Of a DNA stretch of 64,000 nucleotides, positions 51,481 to 62,635 are shown piece by piece. Location: assembly GCA_963678705.1 (NCBI GenBank), contig OY783211.1, positions 9,624,603 through 9,688,602 of the forward strand. The letters run 5' to 3'. The number at the start of each line of letters is the position of its first letter. Within the stretch, counting starts at the first letter, position 1. Below the pieces are notes generated by a model. That model saw only the letters and a list, made by a program, of their open reading frames with translations, ran no database searches and had not been told where the DNA came from. The DNA is from Panorpa germanica (Eukaryota; Arthropoda; Insecta; Mecoptera; Panorpidae). The position numbers were made by a program, and so were the translations under genes.

Positions 51481-51830
51481 ATACCACGATGGAACTACGT
51501 TAAGATAATATGATGATAAGGTATAAATAAAACTAATATGCATAAAAAGTTATTTTTAGTTATAATTATTGAATAAATTTCAGTTTGTAATAATTAATAT
51601 TATTTATGTTCATAACGTATAAAATAAAATATATTTCCCTTGAGATACATCTTGTAACATTTCCCGAGTAGTGAAAATAAATTCGCTTCTGAGAGATCAA
51701 ACAATCTTGAAAAAAATGGAAGAGTACTATTATTCATCTAAAAAAAATTAAGAAAGTCTTAGATTTTATAAAAGTTACTATACCGTAAAAGTCTAAATAC
51801 AATTGATTAAATAAAAAAAATATTTAAAAT

Positions 51831-54800
51831 TTAGTTTTCTTCTCTTCCTTTTTTATAAAATGATAAAAATTCATTTAAAAATGTATTAACATTATTTGGA
51901 GGAGCTGTAACCTTGGAAGTACACGGATTCTGAATATTATTTAATAATTGGCTATGGTTTGTTTCTAGTCCACAAATACTATTAATTTCATCAACTGATT
52001 TTACTTTTATTCGTCTTCTTAAAGAAAGACTCATCAACATATCATTCTTTAATGTAGTATTCTTGATTTTTAAAATAATCTTCTCATTAATATTTGGATT
52101 ATCATAAGCTACTAGCACAACACTAGGTAGTTTCATATCACATTGTGTTACATGCGCTTCAAAATCAACGTTATTTGCAAATTCTGCTAAACAGTATGCG
52201 CAAATATTTCCATTTTCTTCATCATCTGAATCAATCCCAATTACTTCATTTTTATTATCTTGTGACGGTAAATCACTTACTGTTAACTTTAAAATATTAT
52301 CTAATATATTATTTGTGGCCTTCTCAACAAATTGTTCCACATTTACATCTGTTGTGATTCCATTTAATGCTCCGGATTCTTGAATTATTTTGTCAATTAC
52401 TTCCATATCTAAGTTTAAGCCAGGCAAACAAGGCGTATCTTCATTGTTTGTAGGACTTGGATCAGGAATAAATGTCATCACATTCTTTTCAAATTTTGGT
52501 TTGATTTTACTATTGAATGAGTCTTTCTGTTTTCCAGTAATATTTTGATCAATTGTTTCTATGATTTTATCAGTAACTACTGTATCAGGTTTCTCACAAG
52601 TTGAATTATTCGAATTTGGGTTTGTTAGTGTGGTAGCTGCTTTATTGTTTTTATTTCTAACATTTTTTCTTGTTTCCTTTTTTTTAAAAAACGAATTTAT
52701 AATCCCTCGCTCACTTTTTCTAGGGTCATCAACTTTTTGTCTTTTCTTTCTTATTGGATGAGTTTCATCTAAAGTTGGTGAAATATTGATAGTGGACTTG
52801 ATGTTTTTGTAGCAATTAGTTATATTTTGAGGCTGTAATAAATAAAAACTGTTATTGCTATAAATATAGTAGCTATTAAATTGCATAAGTTATTAGTATA
52901 TTAAATATGTGCTTGTATGTGCAAAATTGAATATTTGGACCTAGAATCCGATGATAATGGTCCTGAGGAGAGCGTACAATATTTTACATCAGGTCAGACG
53001 CTAATGGCAGAAGAGAACTTTCTACTAAAACAAATTCAGAAACTAGCTATATCTCTGCTATTATCTTAAATCTATCACTATTTACAAGGCTGCGTCATTT
53101 AGATCTTCTAAACCTTAGCCTAAGATCAATATAAGTCGGATGCATTTCTATGACTCATTGATTACCAGTTAATTTGTTTAAGATTAAATCGACGGGTGAG
53201 TACCGCATACCGATGACTAAGGTAGTTAATTCCACCAATACTGACCCTCTATCAAGTAGTCTTAAGTATGTATTTACTGCTACCTTTCTAACATTAATTT
53301 TTCTAATAACATCTCATTTATAAATTAACTTAAAACTATTCTATATTAAAAAGCAGATATAGCAGAAGCTATATTAGGAAGCTGCTCTTGGGTGCACCGC
53401 TACGACTGTCGTTTGCCTTTTTCATGGTCTTCTTCTTCTTCCCAAACCCTACATTCTTCTTCTTTCAAAGTTTTAGGAACCTTCCACACTTAATATCATC
53501 TCCTTCATTTCATCCTTCCATGTTTAAATTTTATAAATGATACCAATTCTTGAGAACGCATTTTGCAGAACTATTGATTTAACCAACTTGTGCAATCTTA
53601 AAAATATGTCTAATGACAAATATACAAGTAATAGATACTTACGTCAGTGTTGGGATCAATCGTTTCCCAGATTTTCTCTAGAAATGTCTGTACTTCAGAT
53701 GTTTGTAACTTGAAAGAATAAAACTGATTTAACATTTCTTTGCACTTGTTACATATCATTTGACAATTATCTTGACGAGTGACCTGAAAATGAAATGAAA
53801 TATGGAAGTTTTAGATTGTTAATGGTCAACATCAACAAATTTCTGATGAATTTTTGTAAATGTTGAGGAGAAAGAATCGGAGTTATTTTTGGTAGAATCC
53901 ATATCGATACCATATATATATATAAAAAATAGTCGTGATAAATTTTATTATACGAATGAATGGAGGAGGAGAATATTTTTGGCCAAGTCCATGGTCTTTC
54001 GAAGATCTAAAACCTAATATCCCAATTACTACTACTTTATAACCCATAACCTTGCTACTTTAAAAACTAAGAAGGAACACTTTGCAGGAATCTTCTTGGG
54101 AGCGCCAGTGCCTACCAGGAACTGTCCTGGCAATTAGTTTATTTAAAAAAAAATGAATTGGTTAAATGGTTGTGAATAAGTCGAGTCGATTCTACTCAGC
54201 CACTTGGTCGCGTACAATGTGAAAAAAGTAAGGCCGGCTCCAACCAATCCGACAGCTCGAAGACTCGTTGGCTGATTTTGCAAATTAAAATGTTTTGATT
54301 TCCTTTTTTAGTGTATTTTATCCAAATATACATACATTTGAATATTATCACGTAACAATAAACATAAATTAGCACTAATATATTTAAAGTTTAAAGTTAT
54401 TCTTCTTAAAAATGTAAGGTCTTCTATTGTTTTCTAAATCTACTTCATTTACTATACTCCACAATTATAAGAACATGAGGATAGTCTGCAATATTCATTC
54501 GCATGAAGTATATGGATATAACATACGTCCATTATCTTATCAGACATTATATTCTTCTAATTACATTCCATTTTCAACTAAGGCATAAAACTTTTCCATA
54601 TTCTGACAAATATTTAAATTGGAAGCAGCTCCTCTTGTTATTTTCTTATCATCCTTGTTTCTGCCATCTAATTCCTTCTTCCATCTTCTAACATTGTATT
54701 CATATTTATTCTACTTTCTAAATTCTCCTTAAGTGATCTCAATGTCTCTGTTGCCTTAACACATATCCTGTACTCCCTTCCCATCTTATTTTTATCAGAA

Positions 54801-56490
54801 TTTATCTCTTCTCTCTTTGTTCCCCAATATATTCCCATCTATATTCTTTCATATCATTTGTTATATTTCCATTATATTCTCCATTTCGATCTATTCTATT
54901 CTTGCTTGTTGCAATACTTCCACATCCTTTTCTTTATTGATTAATGTACTGTCTTCGCTCCTTCATTCTCAATTATACCTCCTCGAAAGCTATGGGAATA
55001 TTTCCTCTTAGCAACTCACTCTCTGCTGTTTGCATCTTAATACCAAATTACTCGTCTCTGCCTTTTTGCTCATCGAATTTATTTTGATCTTCTCCAGCAT
55101 TTTATATATTCTGAGGTGCATCTAACTGCTCTAACACCCATTTTACATATCTTTCCTATATTTGCTCCAGAGCATTTGTTCATTTCATCTACATATTTCT
55201 ACTCCATACATGATCATACTCGTTACTTGGCTATCTTACACACAGCCATGGATCTAAAAGGGAAGAGGGCAAACCGGGGTACTTGCCCCGGTAAGCACTA
55301 ATTCATGGAGGCGCTAAATTCCAAAAGGTACCACGTACTTTAGTTACTTTAGTTTGTTAAAAAAAAAAAATATGGAGAAATTTTGTAGTCCTCAAGGAAA
55401 TTGTCAGAGACCATTAAAATAGAAAATTAAAAAAAAAAAATTCGGAAAATTCGTAGCATGTAGGGGTAAGGGGGTGACAATGTCAAGTTCTTGTCCCGGT
55501 TCGAAAAAATCGTAGATTAGTTACTGCATACACCCACATTCTCTGTTATATATTTCAAAGTTCTTCTTTCTCCTATTCCCCATACCCAAGCTATCAATAT
55601 TTTTGTATTACTTAATGTCTCCATTATCTAAGCCGCTTTGTTATTGTTCTTTCTAAATGATTAACACAGATACGTAATAAATTTACCTTCTCTATTTCTT
55701 TGTCTTCTTCTTAGAACACTCGTTTTCTGTTATTAGATATCTTTCCAACGTAAAAATCATATCCTTCATTTTCGAGAGTAGCACTATTTAATTTTATTTT
55801 CTTATCACTACATTCTGCTTGTCCTGGCCAAAGAGACCTTTTTGTTTACTCTCACTTGGAGGTTAATTCAGTTCAATGGAATGCGTATTCAATACATATA
55901 TATCCAACAACAATTATACTTGTTCCATTTGGCATATCATATCTCAGCAGTAAGGTGACTGTGATATTGCCATATATATGATATTCATATGATATATGAA
56001 TATAGAAAGATAAGCTTAGAGATTATATATTTTGTATCTTACAACTTTAATGATTAATATTAGTTTTACACAGTCTTATTTAGATGAGGTCGGGATTTCC
56101 CGGGTTCTTCTTTAATCTCTATAGTCCTTATACTCTAATCAGTTGTTTGGTTTATAGGTGCTTAAGTCGTAGTTCACTCGCTAAACACAGTTGGGTGTAT
56201 TTAAAGTTAACTTTAACCTAACTGCGTATTTCCACAAAACAGGCCAAAGGAATGGGAAATAAAAATATATCTTGGCAACTCCTGACTGTATTTTCTAGTT
56301 TTAGTAAGCCTATTCATTTTTAATAAATTAATATTTTACTTACTTTGATGCCAAAGCAATAATTAATTTTATCGTCTAAGTTTATTGCGTAATTATCATC
56401 ATTCTTATGTTTCATTGGTTTATTCATGAATAAGTTTTCTAACTTATCGTTGTTTACACATAATCGACATACTTGCAATTTGTTTTCCAT
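51831..56490 (-). CDS. ZAD zinc-finger-associated domain protein
   Basis: Exons 56490-56344, 53783-53643 and 52832-51831, all phase 0, total 1290 bases, 429 residues. The first two exons encode the ZAD, an arthropod-specific zinc-binding dimerisation module: VCRLCVNN (C8, C11) in exon 1 and MICNKCKEMLNQFYSFK (C60, C63) in exon 2. Exon 3 starts at residue 97 and is mostly disordered, with basic patches (IRKKRQKVDD near 123; FKKKETRKN) that could be nuclear signals. A single C2HC-like finger (CAYC at 307-310, H323, C327) occurs near the C-terminus in place of the usual array of C2H2 fingers. It is probably a nuclear, DNA- or chromatin-associated protein whose DNA binding is doubtful. Intron 1 is 2.6 kb and full of repeat debris. 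Confidence 0.85.
52833..53642. other. ZAD gene intron 2
   Basis: 810 bases without an exon-like frame. 53420-53530 is pyrimidine-rich, perhaps a decayed retrotransposon fragment in reverse. Confidence 0.4.
53784..56343. other. ZAD gene intron 1, repeat debris
   Basis: 54560-55250 and 55540-55770 are strongly pyrimidine-rich on the plus strand, typical of reversed, decayed LINE coding sequence, but I cannot name a domain there. 55251-55517 is a recognisable repeat copy. Small plus-strand frames at 54503-55301 are not genes. Confidence 0.45.
55251..55517 (+). repeat. Dispersed repeat, ttgcccc...gtcaagttcttg pair, copy 2
   Basis: It shares the gatctaa...ggcaaaccggggta block and the closing gtcaagttcttg-ccggttcgaaaaaatcg block with 28159-28383. 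Confidence 0.6.
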
Positions 56491-57810
56491 TGTTTAGTTT
56501 AGCTAATATAATTTATCACTTCTAAATAATGTAAACTTCTAATAGTATACGAGAATATTCACTTTTCACAGCTGCGTTGTTTGATATCTTGGTACTTGTT
56601 TGAACACCAAAGCGAGACTGAGCAAGACTAAAAATAAAACTTCAAGCGCAATGTTTTTGATATTGATTGTACGTAAAACTACAGTGCCGTACGTAAAATA
56701 TTTACACTACTATTATTAATTCAGATAGGTAAACAATTAATTTAGTTTATTAATGAATTGTATTGTATAAGTCTAAATATATATAAAATTGTACTAAATA
56801 TATGTAAGTTGTTTATCAAGACGCCTAATGTCCAATTAATTTTTAACTATTTGTATTACAACAAAAGGTTATTAAAGTGACAATTTTTAAAAAAAATTAC
56901 CTCCATTTGTGACGGCATGTAGTACATACTATATAGTCTTTATTGGCTAACTTATTTTGGGAAAAGTAGGTAATCCTTAATGCCAAGTCCAATTGTCAGA
57001 GCGTAAAGGTCTGAAGAATATGTAACATGCGTGACAGAATACATTTACCCCGTTGACGAGTCAATACCAAACAAAATAAGGCCTCTCTCACATTGGAGCA
57101 GACTACTTGCGCACACTTTATCATGAAATTAAGTTTCTAGGTTAATGTTTCGCAATACATCACTATATTGAAGAGATATGTAGTCTATACGTATGTATTT
57201 ACATTAAACTACCAGCTTACGATCAAAACGCAGTCATATGCATCCGAACTTGCTTAGAATAATGCAGCTTCGTAGAAAACGATCAACGTCTCTATGTGTT
57301 TATCCGCCTAATGCTCGGAAGCTTGTTAGAATGAGTTGATGACTCATGTAGACACCCTACGATGTATTAATAAGACTCAGGCAAGTAAGAACAGGCGGTA
57401 AAGGATCAAAAGATACAAATGATCTGTGAAAAATGAATATGACATATACAAATTCCCTGAGCCCGACGCTCATACTGGATACAGTGGAGTGTGTTTTACC
57501 TCACACTTAAACGACTGCTCGCGAGTCGCTTGGAGTATGAGAGATCCCCAATCATCATGCTCATCATCATAGTCATCACTTTGGAGCTACACACTTTGTA
57601 AAGCATTGACCTCCTTTAAGATTTCTTCGCCTGACTCTTTCCTTTCGTGCTACTTAACCCTCTGAATTATCTTGTTAGCGAAATTGCATACTAAGACTCC
57701 CAGTACATCCCTGTACTCCGTCTGAGAGTGACGTAATCTAAACATTAAAAAGGATAGACACTACATCGGTCCAAGGCACTGCGAGACGATATTCTGAATA
57801 TATTATAGTT
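56491..57810. other. Non-coding stretch upstream of the ZAD gene
   Basis: It contains the ZAD gene promoter (not resolved). 56920-57780 is less AT-rich than its surroundings and looks like mobile-element DNA, but I found no ends or frames. Confidence 0.4.
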
Positions 57811-58148
57811 TACTAGCTGTCCCGGCCACGCATTGCTGTGACTAACGTTTTTGTCATATTACATTACATAGCGCCATCTATTGAATATTTACTCAATCTA
57901 GTCAACAGAATATTTACTCAATCTAGTCAACAGATGTCGCCATCATCGTCGCCAGATGTCATCGTTTGGAGCTAACAGATAATTAATAATTAATAAGATA
58001 ATATTGCAATCATAAATTGAGATGTAAGGTATCCTATCTTTCAAGTTGGATCAAACTGCACACGGTGTACAAATTTGATTAAAATCGGTTAAGTAGTTTA
58101 GGAGTCCATCGCGGACAAACATGTGACACGTAATTTATATATATTAAG
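57811..58148 (+). mobile_element. Non-LTR retroelement 3' tail (RTE-like), copy C
   Basis: It runs from agctgtcccggccacgcatt to atatattaag. It is followed without a gap by copy D, so two tails stand head to tail. Confidence 0.7.
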
Positions 58149-58494
58149 ACTAGCTGTCCCGGCCACGCGTTGCTGTGACTAACGTTTTTGTCATATTACA
58201 TTACATAGCGCCATCTATTGAATATTTACTCAATCTAGTCAACAGAATATTTACTCAATCTAGTCAACAGATGTCGCCATCTTTTAAAATCGTTTGGAGC
58301 TAACAGATAATTAATTAATTTGCAATAAGATAATATTGCAATTATAAATTGAGATGTAAGCTATCCTATCTTTCCAGTTGGATCAAACTGCACACGGTGT
58401 ACAAATTTGATTAAAATCGGTTAAGTAGTTTAGGAGTCCATCGCGGACAAACTCGGACAAACAACGTGACACGTAATTTATATATATTAAGAAG
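58149..58494 (+). mobile_element. Non-LTR retroelement 3' tail (RTE-like), copy D
   Basis: A second, nearly identical tail starting at actagctgtcccggccacgc and ending gtgacacgtaatttatat-attaag. Confidence 0.7.
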
Positions 58495-58559
58495 ATTAAG
58501 AAGATAAGCATTGTATACAGTTCAATATTATGTTCGGTTTATGATTTGTAATTAGTAAA

Positions 58560-58760
58560 TCCTAATTATTCCTGATACTTCCATAAGTTTCTTAGCGGTT
58601 TTGTTTTCGTCCATTTTTTTCTACATCTCCTAGTCATTGTAGTCCTTTCCTCCTAATTTCCGTCACTATATCGCTTTCTCGATATCTGCCATAGATTTCA
58701 ATATTTGTTCTTATTCTCCACTCTTCGTTTTCACATACTTCTCCATGAATTTTTAAAGAC
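58560..58760 (-). pseudogene. Decayed C-terminal fragment of a non-LTR retrotransposon ORF
   Basis: The minus strand reads NEEWRIRTNIEIYGRYRESD then IVTEIRRKGLQ-stop-LGDV. This matches the well-known R.RTN.E.Y...I...I..RRL.W.GHV.R signature found after the reverse transcriptase in several insect LINE families. A stop replaces the conserved tryptophan, so the copy is dead. Confidence 0.6.
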
Positions 58761-59070
58761 CAAGTCTTTGAACCACTGCTTTTATTATTACTTTATATAT
58801 CATTTATTTTTAGTTTGCTATTTACACTATTATCTCTGATTTACACTGGCAGATCGAAGTAAGTTCAGGAATGCGTAATAACATTTAGTTAGTAGTATGT
58901 AACACCTACATTTAACAACGAAGAATATTTCATGCTGCGTCACTGATCTGCAGTACTGTTTTTACGTTTATATTGTTTTTCAAGACTGTACTTTGTACGA
59001 TTAGCTCATGCGCGTTAGTCACCCCAATGTTGAACTGCATTGGAGCACAGAACTTGTATAGCAAAATATG
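58761..59070. other. Non-coding, no further feature
   Basis: AT-rich sequence that may still belong to the decayed LINE. Nothing else is recognisable. Confidence 0.35.
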
Positions 59071-59280
59071 GTTCAAGTTACGAGAGTTCGGCGGCGACTC
59101 ATATTTAAAACAAGTTGTGGGGTATAAACTGCTGATATAACTAAAAAGCACTGACTCATTTATTTTTCTATAATGTAAATAGAAACTAATAAGACAAAAT
59201 TCATTATCGTATTATAAATTTATACCGCTCTTATAATCTCTTTTAAGTATAAGTCACCGCCGATCTATCGTGATTTTGAC
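59071..59280. mobile_element. MITE with ACGAGAGTTCGGCGG ends, copy 2
   Basis: Left end gttcaagttacgagagttcg and right end ccgccgatctatcgtgattt, with an interior close to 45058-45248 (ttataccgctcttataatct). Confidence 0.8.
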
Positions 59281-59559
59281 TATATATCGTTTACCTAAAG
59301 GTTCTAGAAACTATAGAGCGTAAATATTGTTTTCGATTTATCGATATAAACAAAACAAATATGTACGAGTTCATTCTCGTTTTTACTATTTTCTTGTCAA
59401 AATATTAATACATTTAGGGCCGATTTTTCAGTAGTCAGCTAAACCACATTTATGACATTAAACTAAAAAATGAGTTTATCTATGCTAGTTTTGACAAAAA
59501 CCGACTACAATTAACTAACGAAAAACGTAACCTTGGTATTTTCCTTATTTTATAATTTA

Positions 59560-59925
59560 TATAAAACTGTACTGTATGTACTTTTATTCCATTCCCAATA
59601 TTTTAGAAATTATTAACGATTGAAAAGGTAATTGTTTTACCTTTAATGATTAAAGGGGTAAAAATTTACAAAACATTGTTTCCTCACCTTCTTACCCACT
59701 ACCTTTTGCCAAAGTGCAAAAGTATTAGACGTCAAAGCTATATCAGTTGGTCCGTCGACCTATAATGTTTCAATATAATGTCGAGATATATTCTTTTCAG
59801 AGTTTATTGCGCAGTAAACAAAATTCAATAGACTAATACGTGCTAATACAATAATTTGACAGTTGAGGTTCTAAAAGCCAACTTTATCAATATTAAAGTA
59901 CAGTTTTATATAAATTCAATTATGG
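59560..59925 (+). mobile_element. GGGCTTGTGTCC-family MITE fragment
   Basis: It carries ttaatgattaaaggggt, a gttgaggttctaaaagccaactttatcaat block and an end-like acagttttatataaattcaa. This follows the order of the right arm of 50615-51254, but strongly diverged. Confidence 0.5.
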
Positions 59926-60058
59926 TTTACAACCCAATGGTTTACTTCTGAGCTAAAGTAAGATAGACAGGCTCAAAAGCAGACCATAAAAATTGTGTTA
60001 TAGAAATTAATGTTAATCTAGCAGAAAAACTAACTTACATATGTTTAATTTTACTTAC

Positions 60059-60196
60059 TTTGACGCCTAAACAAGATTGTATTTTGATGTCTAAATTTAT
60101 TGTGTAATTGTCCGCATTCCTCCGCTTTTTCTTGAATATGTTTTCTAACATTTCATTATTGACACATAATCGACATACTTGTAGTTTGCTTGCCAT
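60059..60196 (-). CDS. Orphan duplicate of the ZAD first exon
   Basis: From ATG (60196) the frame reads MASKLQVCRLCVNNEMLENI and continues to CLGVK, 46 residues, ending at a gtaagt donor in phase 0. That is the same end as the first exon of the ZAD gene (56490-56344). Most residues around the CxxC and the NYxINLDxKI motif are conserved, while both flanks have diverged. No matching second exon lies between here and 56490. It could be an alternative first exon that splices to 53783, or the remains of a duplicated gene. The absence of stops and the kept donor argue against a long-dead pseudogene. Confidence 0.6.
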
Positions 60197-60788
60197 ATTT
60201 ATTGTAGTTATTATTGTTAAATATATTAAACAATATTTAATCTCAAATTCATTACAAATGATAGACAACAGAGGCTGTAATACAAACTTCAATGTTTTCT
60301 AAAGCATGATATATAATGAAAAATAAAGCAAATTTCTACATGCGTTTGATGTTTCGATGTAAAGGACACTCAAATAAAGACGATGTATTTCGTGTATTTA
60401 AATTTCGCGCGATTTTTTCTTGAACGTTGGTATTTCTTATAGTTCATATGTCAATTTTTATGAAATAATTTCAAAACATACTGCAATTTTCAGTCGAAAT
60501 AGTGTTTATATATGCAGTAACAAATAGTTTGAAAATACCACATAAAATTTGTATTTCATATACTTGTAATTTATTGTTTATACATTTAACGTATCAGTGT
60601 CAAGTAAAAAGTAGTAATGGGTGTTGTCTAGAAAGGAATGTCCAAAAAATTGATCTACATATATATGTCACAGGTTGAGTAATATGCTCTTGATAAATCT
60701 GTATTATGACACCCATTACCGCATAATTAAAATACTAGTTTTGTAACATTAACTGTGAGTTATAGTATTTTGATGAATTAGGATTTGG
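60197..60788. other. Region upstream of the cuticle gene
   Basis: AT-rich. 60645-60720 (tgatctacatatatatg, ctcttgataaatctgtatta) resembles 62958-63025 (tgatctacatacatagcg, cttgttgataaatcgatatt). That suggests a duplicated segment on both sides of the cuticle gene. Confidence 0.5.
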
Positions 60789-60795
60789 TATAAAA
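60789..60795 (+). promoter_or_regulatory. TATA box of the cuticle gene
   Basis: tataaaa sits 73 bases before the ATG. With transcription starting about 25-30 bases downstream (near cagtatcac at 60815-60823) the leader would be about 45 bases, typical for insect cuticle genes. Confidence 0.8.
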
Positions 60796-60861
60796 GCCAA
60801 TCACAAATCTGTGAACAGTATCACTAGGGTCACTTCTCTTGTTGAACATACATCTCACACA

Positions 60862-61744
60862 ATGGCTTTCAAGGTATGTACTTTTCTATTTATTCTTTGT
60901 TAACATATCTATAGATACATATTGCATAAACAAAATTTTATTTAACATGCTGTATTTAATTTTATAGTTTGTATGCTTTGCCGCCCTCGTGGTCGCTGCC
61001 AGCGCAGGTCTCCTTCCCGCCGCCCACTACGCAGCTGCCCCAGCAATTCACTACGCAGCTGCTCCCGCTCTTCACTACGCAGCTGCACCAGTAGCTGTTG
61101 CCAAATATGCCGTAGCTGCTCCCATCCACAAAACCATCATCGCTGAACCCGTAGCACCAGCTGTTTACGACTACGCTTACTCCGTAGCTGACTCCCACAC
61201 CGGGGACGTTAAGAGCCAACAAGAATCCCGCAAAGGAGACTTAATCCACGGACAATACAGCCTCGTCGAAGCTGATGGTGTCCACACCCGTAATGTCGCC
61301 TACTCTGGAGATGAACACAGTGGACTTAACGCTGACTTCTCTTACGCTGTTGAAGATCCCCACACCGGAGACTCTAAGAGCCAACAAGAATCCCGCAAAG
61401 GAGACGTAGTCCATGGATCCTACTCCCTCGTTGATGCTGATGGTTACCGTCGTGTCGTTGAATACACCGCTGATGATCACAATGGATTCCAAGCCGTCGT
61501 TCGTCGTGAACCTCTTGGACACGTTGTCAAGGCTATCGCTCCAGTTGTCAAGGCCATCGCTCCAGTAGCTTACCACTCTGCTCCACTCGTCAAGGCCATC
61601 GCTCCATTAGCTTACCACTCCGCTCCCCTCGTCAATGCCATCGCTCCAGTAGCTTACCAGTCCGCTCCACTCGTGAAACAAGTTCATCATGCTGGACTTT
61701 CCTCCGTCAGTGTCAACGGCCTTGCCCACAGCTACCACTACTAG
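60862..61744 (+). CDS. RR-2 cuticle protein with a duplicated Rebers-Riddiford region
   Basis: Exon 1 (60862-60873) encodes only MAFK; exon 2 (60968-61744) encodes the rest, 262 residues in total. This tiny first exon is the usual arrangement in insect cuticle genes. A signal peptide ([14 protein letters not shown]) is followed by three AAPA-HYAAAP repeats and then two RR-2 units: 72-128 ([20 protein letters not shown]..., degenerate after [13 protein letters not shown]) and 129-187 ([20 protein letters not shown]..., complete with [16 protein letters not shown]). The full unit binds chitin in hard cuticle. Four [18 protein letters not shown] repeats fill the C-terminus. Codon use is strongly GC-biased in the third position against the AT-rich surroundings, as expected for a highly expressed gene. 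Polyadenylation signals lie at 61816-61821 and 61831-61836. Confidence 0.97.
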
Positions 61745-61776
61745 ACCTCAGACGAAGACGAACCACGTGTACATAT

Positions 61777-61982
61777 GCAGAACAACTCTTAGATTTTAAG
61801 AAATATTTATGTTGAAATAAAATAATTATAAATAAATTTTTTGTGTTCTTTTTTAATTTTAACAAAATACTTACCGAGATATTGAATAAAGACAGGCGTC
61901 CACAGATCCGAAACGCACGCATCAGACAGATTGTATCACACGAATGATATAATTATAAATAAGTCTTTGGTATTTCTTTTAT
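61777..61982. repeat. Inverted repeat arm 1: cuticle 3' UTR and flank
   Basis: This segment recurs in reverse complement at 63798-64000 (gcagaacaactcttagattt here, its complement at the window end). It includes both polyadenylation signals of the cuticle gene. Confidence 0.9.
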
Positions 61983-62090
61983 AGTTTTAACGTTATGAAT
62001 TTTGTGACAATGCAAATACTTACTGAGATGACGAGTAAGATAAGGGGTCCGCAGTTTCGAAACGCATACACACGAACCGTATGATTTTTA
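61869..62090 (+). repeat. Tandem duplication downstream of the cuticle gene
   Basis: The series caaaatacttaccgagat, then cc-cagatccgaaacgcac at 61867-61935 is repeated in diverged form at 62015-62085 (caaatacttactgagatgac, gtttcgaaacgcatacac). The period is about 148 bases. Confidence 0.6.
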
Positions 62091-62385
62091 CCTATCCATG
62101 CAAGTTTTATATGAACGCATACACCCACACGCTTATACCATCCACTATAACGAACTTATAGCGAATCAGAAGTGAGATTTAGTATGGTTAATCAAACAAA
62201 TGTTTTATCTTCGGTTTTGCCAACGATTGCTTAGACGATCAACTTTTGCAATGCGTGACGTCATTCGAATTACCTAACCCTTTCCTTCAATGTCTATTAA
62301 GATATATGCGATGCGGATTTGTGAACGCTTACATGAAGAAGACAGTTTACAATGGGTTTACTAGAACCATGTCTTACTTTCTATA
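62091..62385. other. Spacer between convergent cuticle-gene ends
   Basis: No frame or repeat boundary recognised. Confidence 0.4.
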
Positions 62386-62635
62386 AAGTGTACTCTATAT
62401 TGGCTATCAGGACCTCAAATATCCAATTATTTTTTAATAAGTCGCAATATTATAAGTGATATTTACAATCATGTCATTTTTGATCCTTTAATCATTAAAG
62501 GGTTCATAGTTATAGAAAATAATTCTAACTGTGATGTCACATCCGATTCCTACTCTCTTCTGTTCCATGAAAGCCATCTCTTTTATATAACAGAAAAATA
62601 ATCTCGATTACTTATTTGTTCAGTTACGTCAAATT
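62386..62635 (-). mobile_element. GGGCTTGTGTCC-family MITE fragment, reversed
   Basis: It contains agtgtactctatattggcta, aggacctcaaatatccaatt, atctcttttatataacagaa and ataatctcgattacttattt, in the same order as 6086-6425. Confidence 0.65.

Noticed and set aside
61241..61576. Minus-strand frames of 86-111 codons across the cuticle gene
   Set aside because: They are complementary shadows of the GC-biased RR-2 coding sequence.
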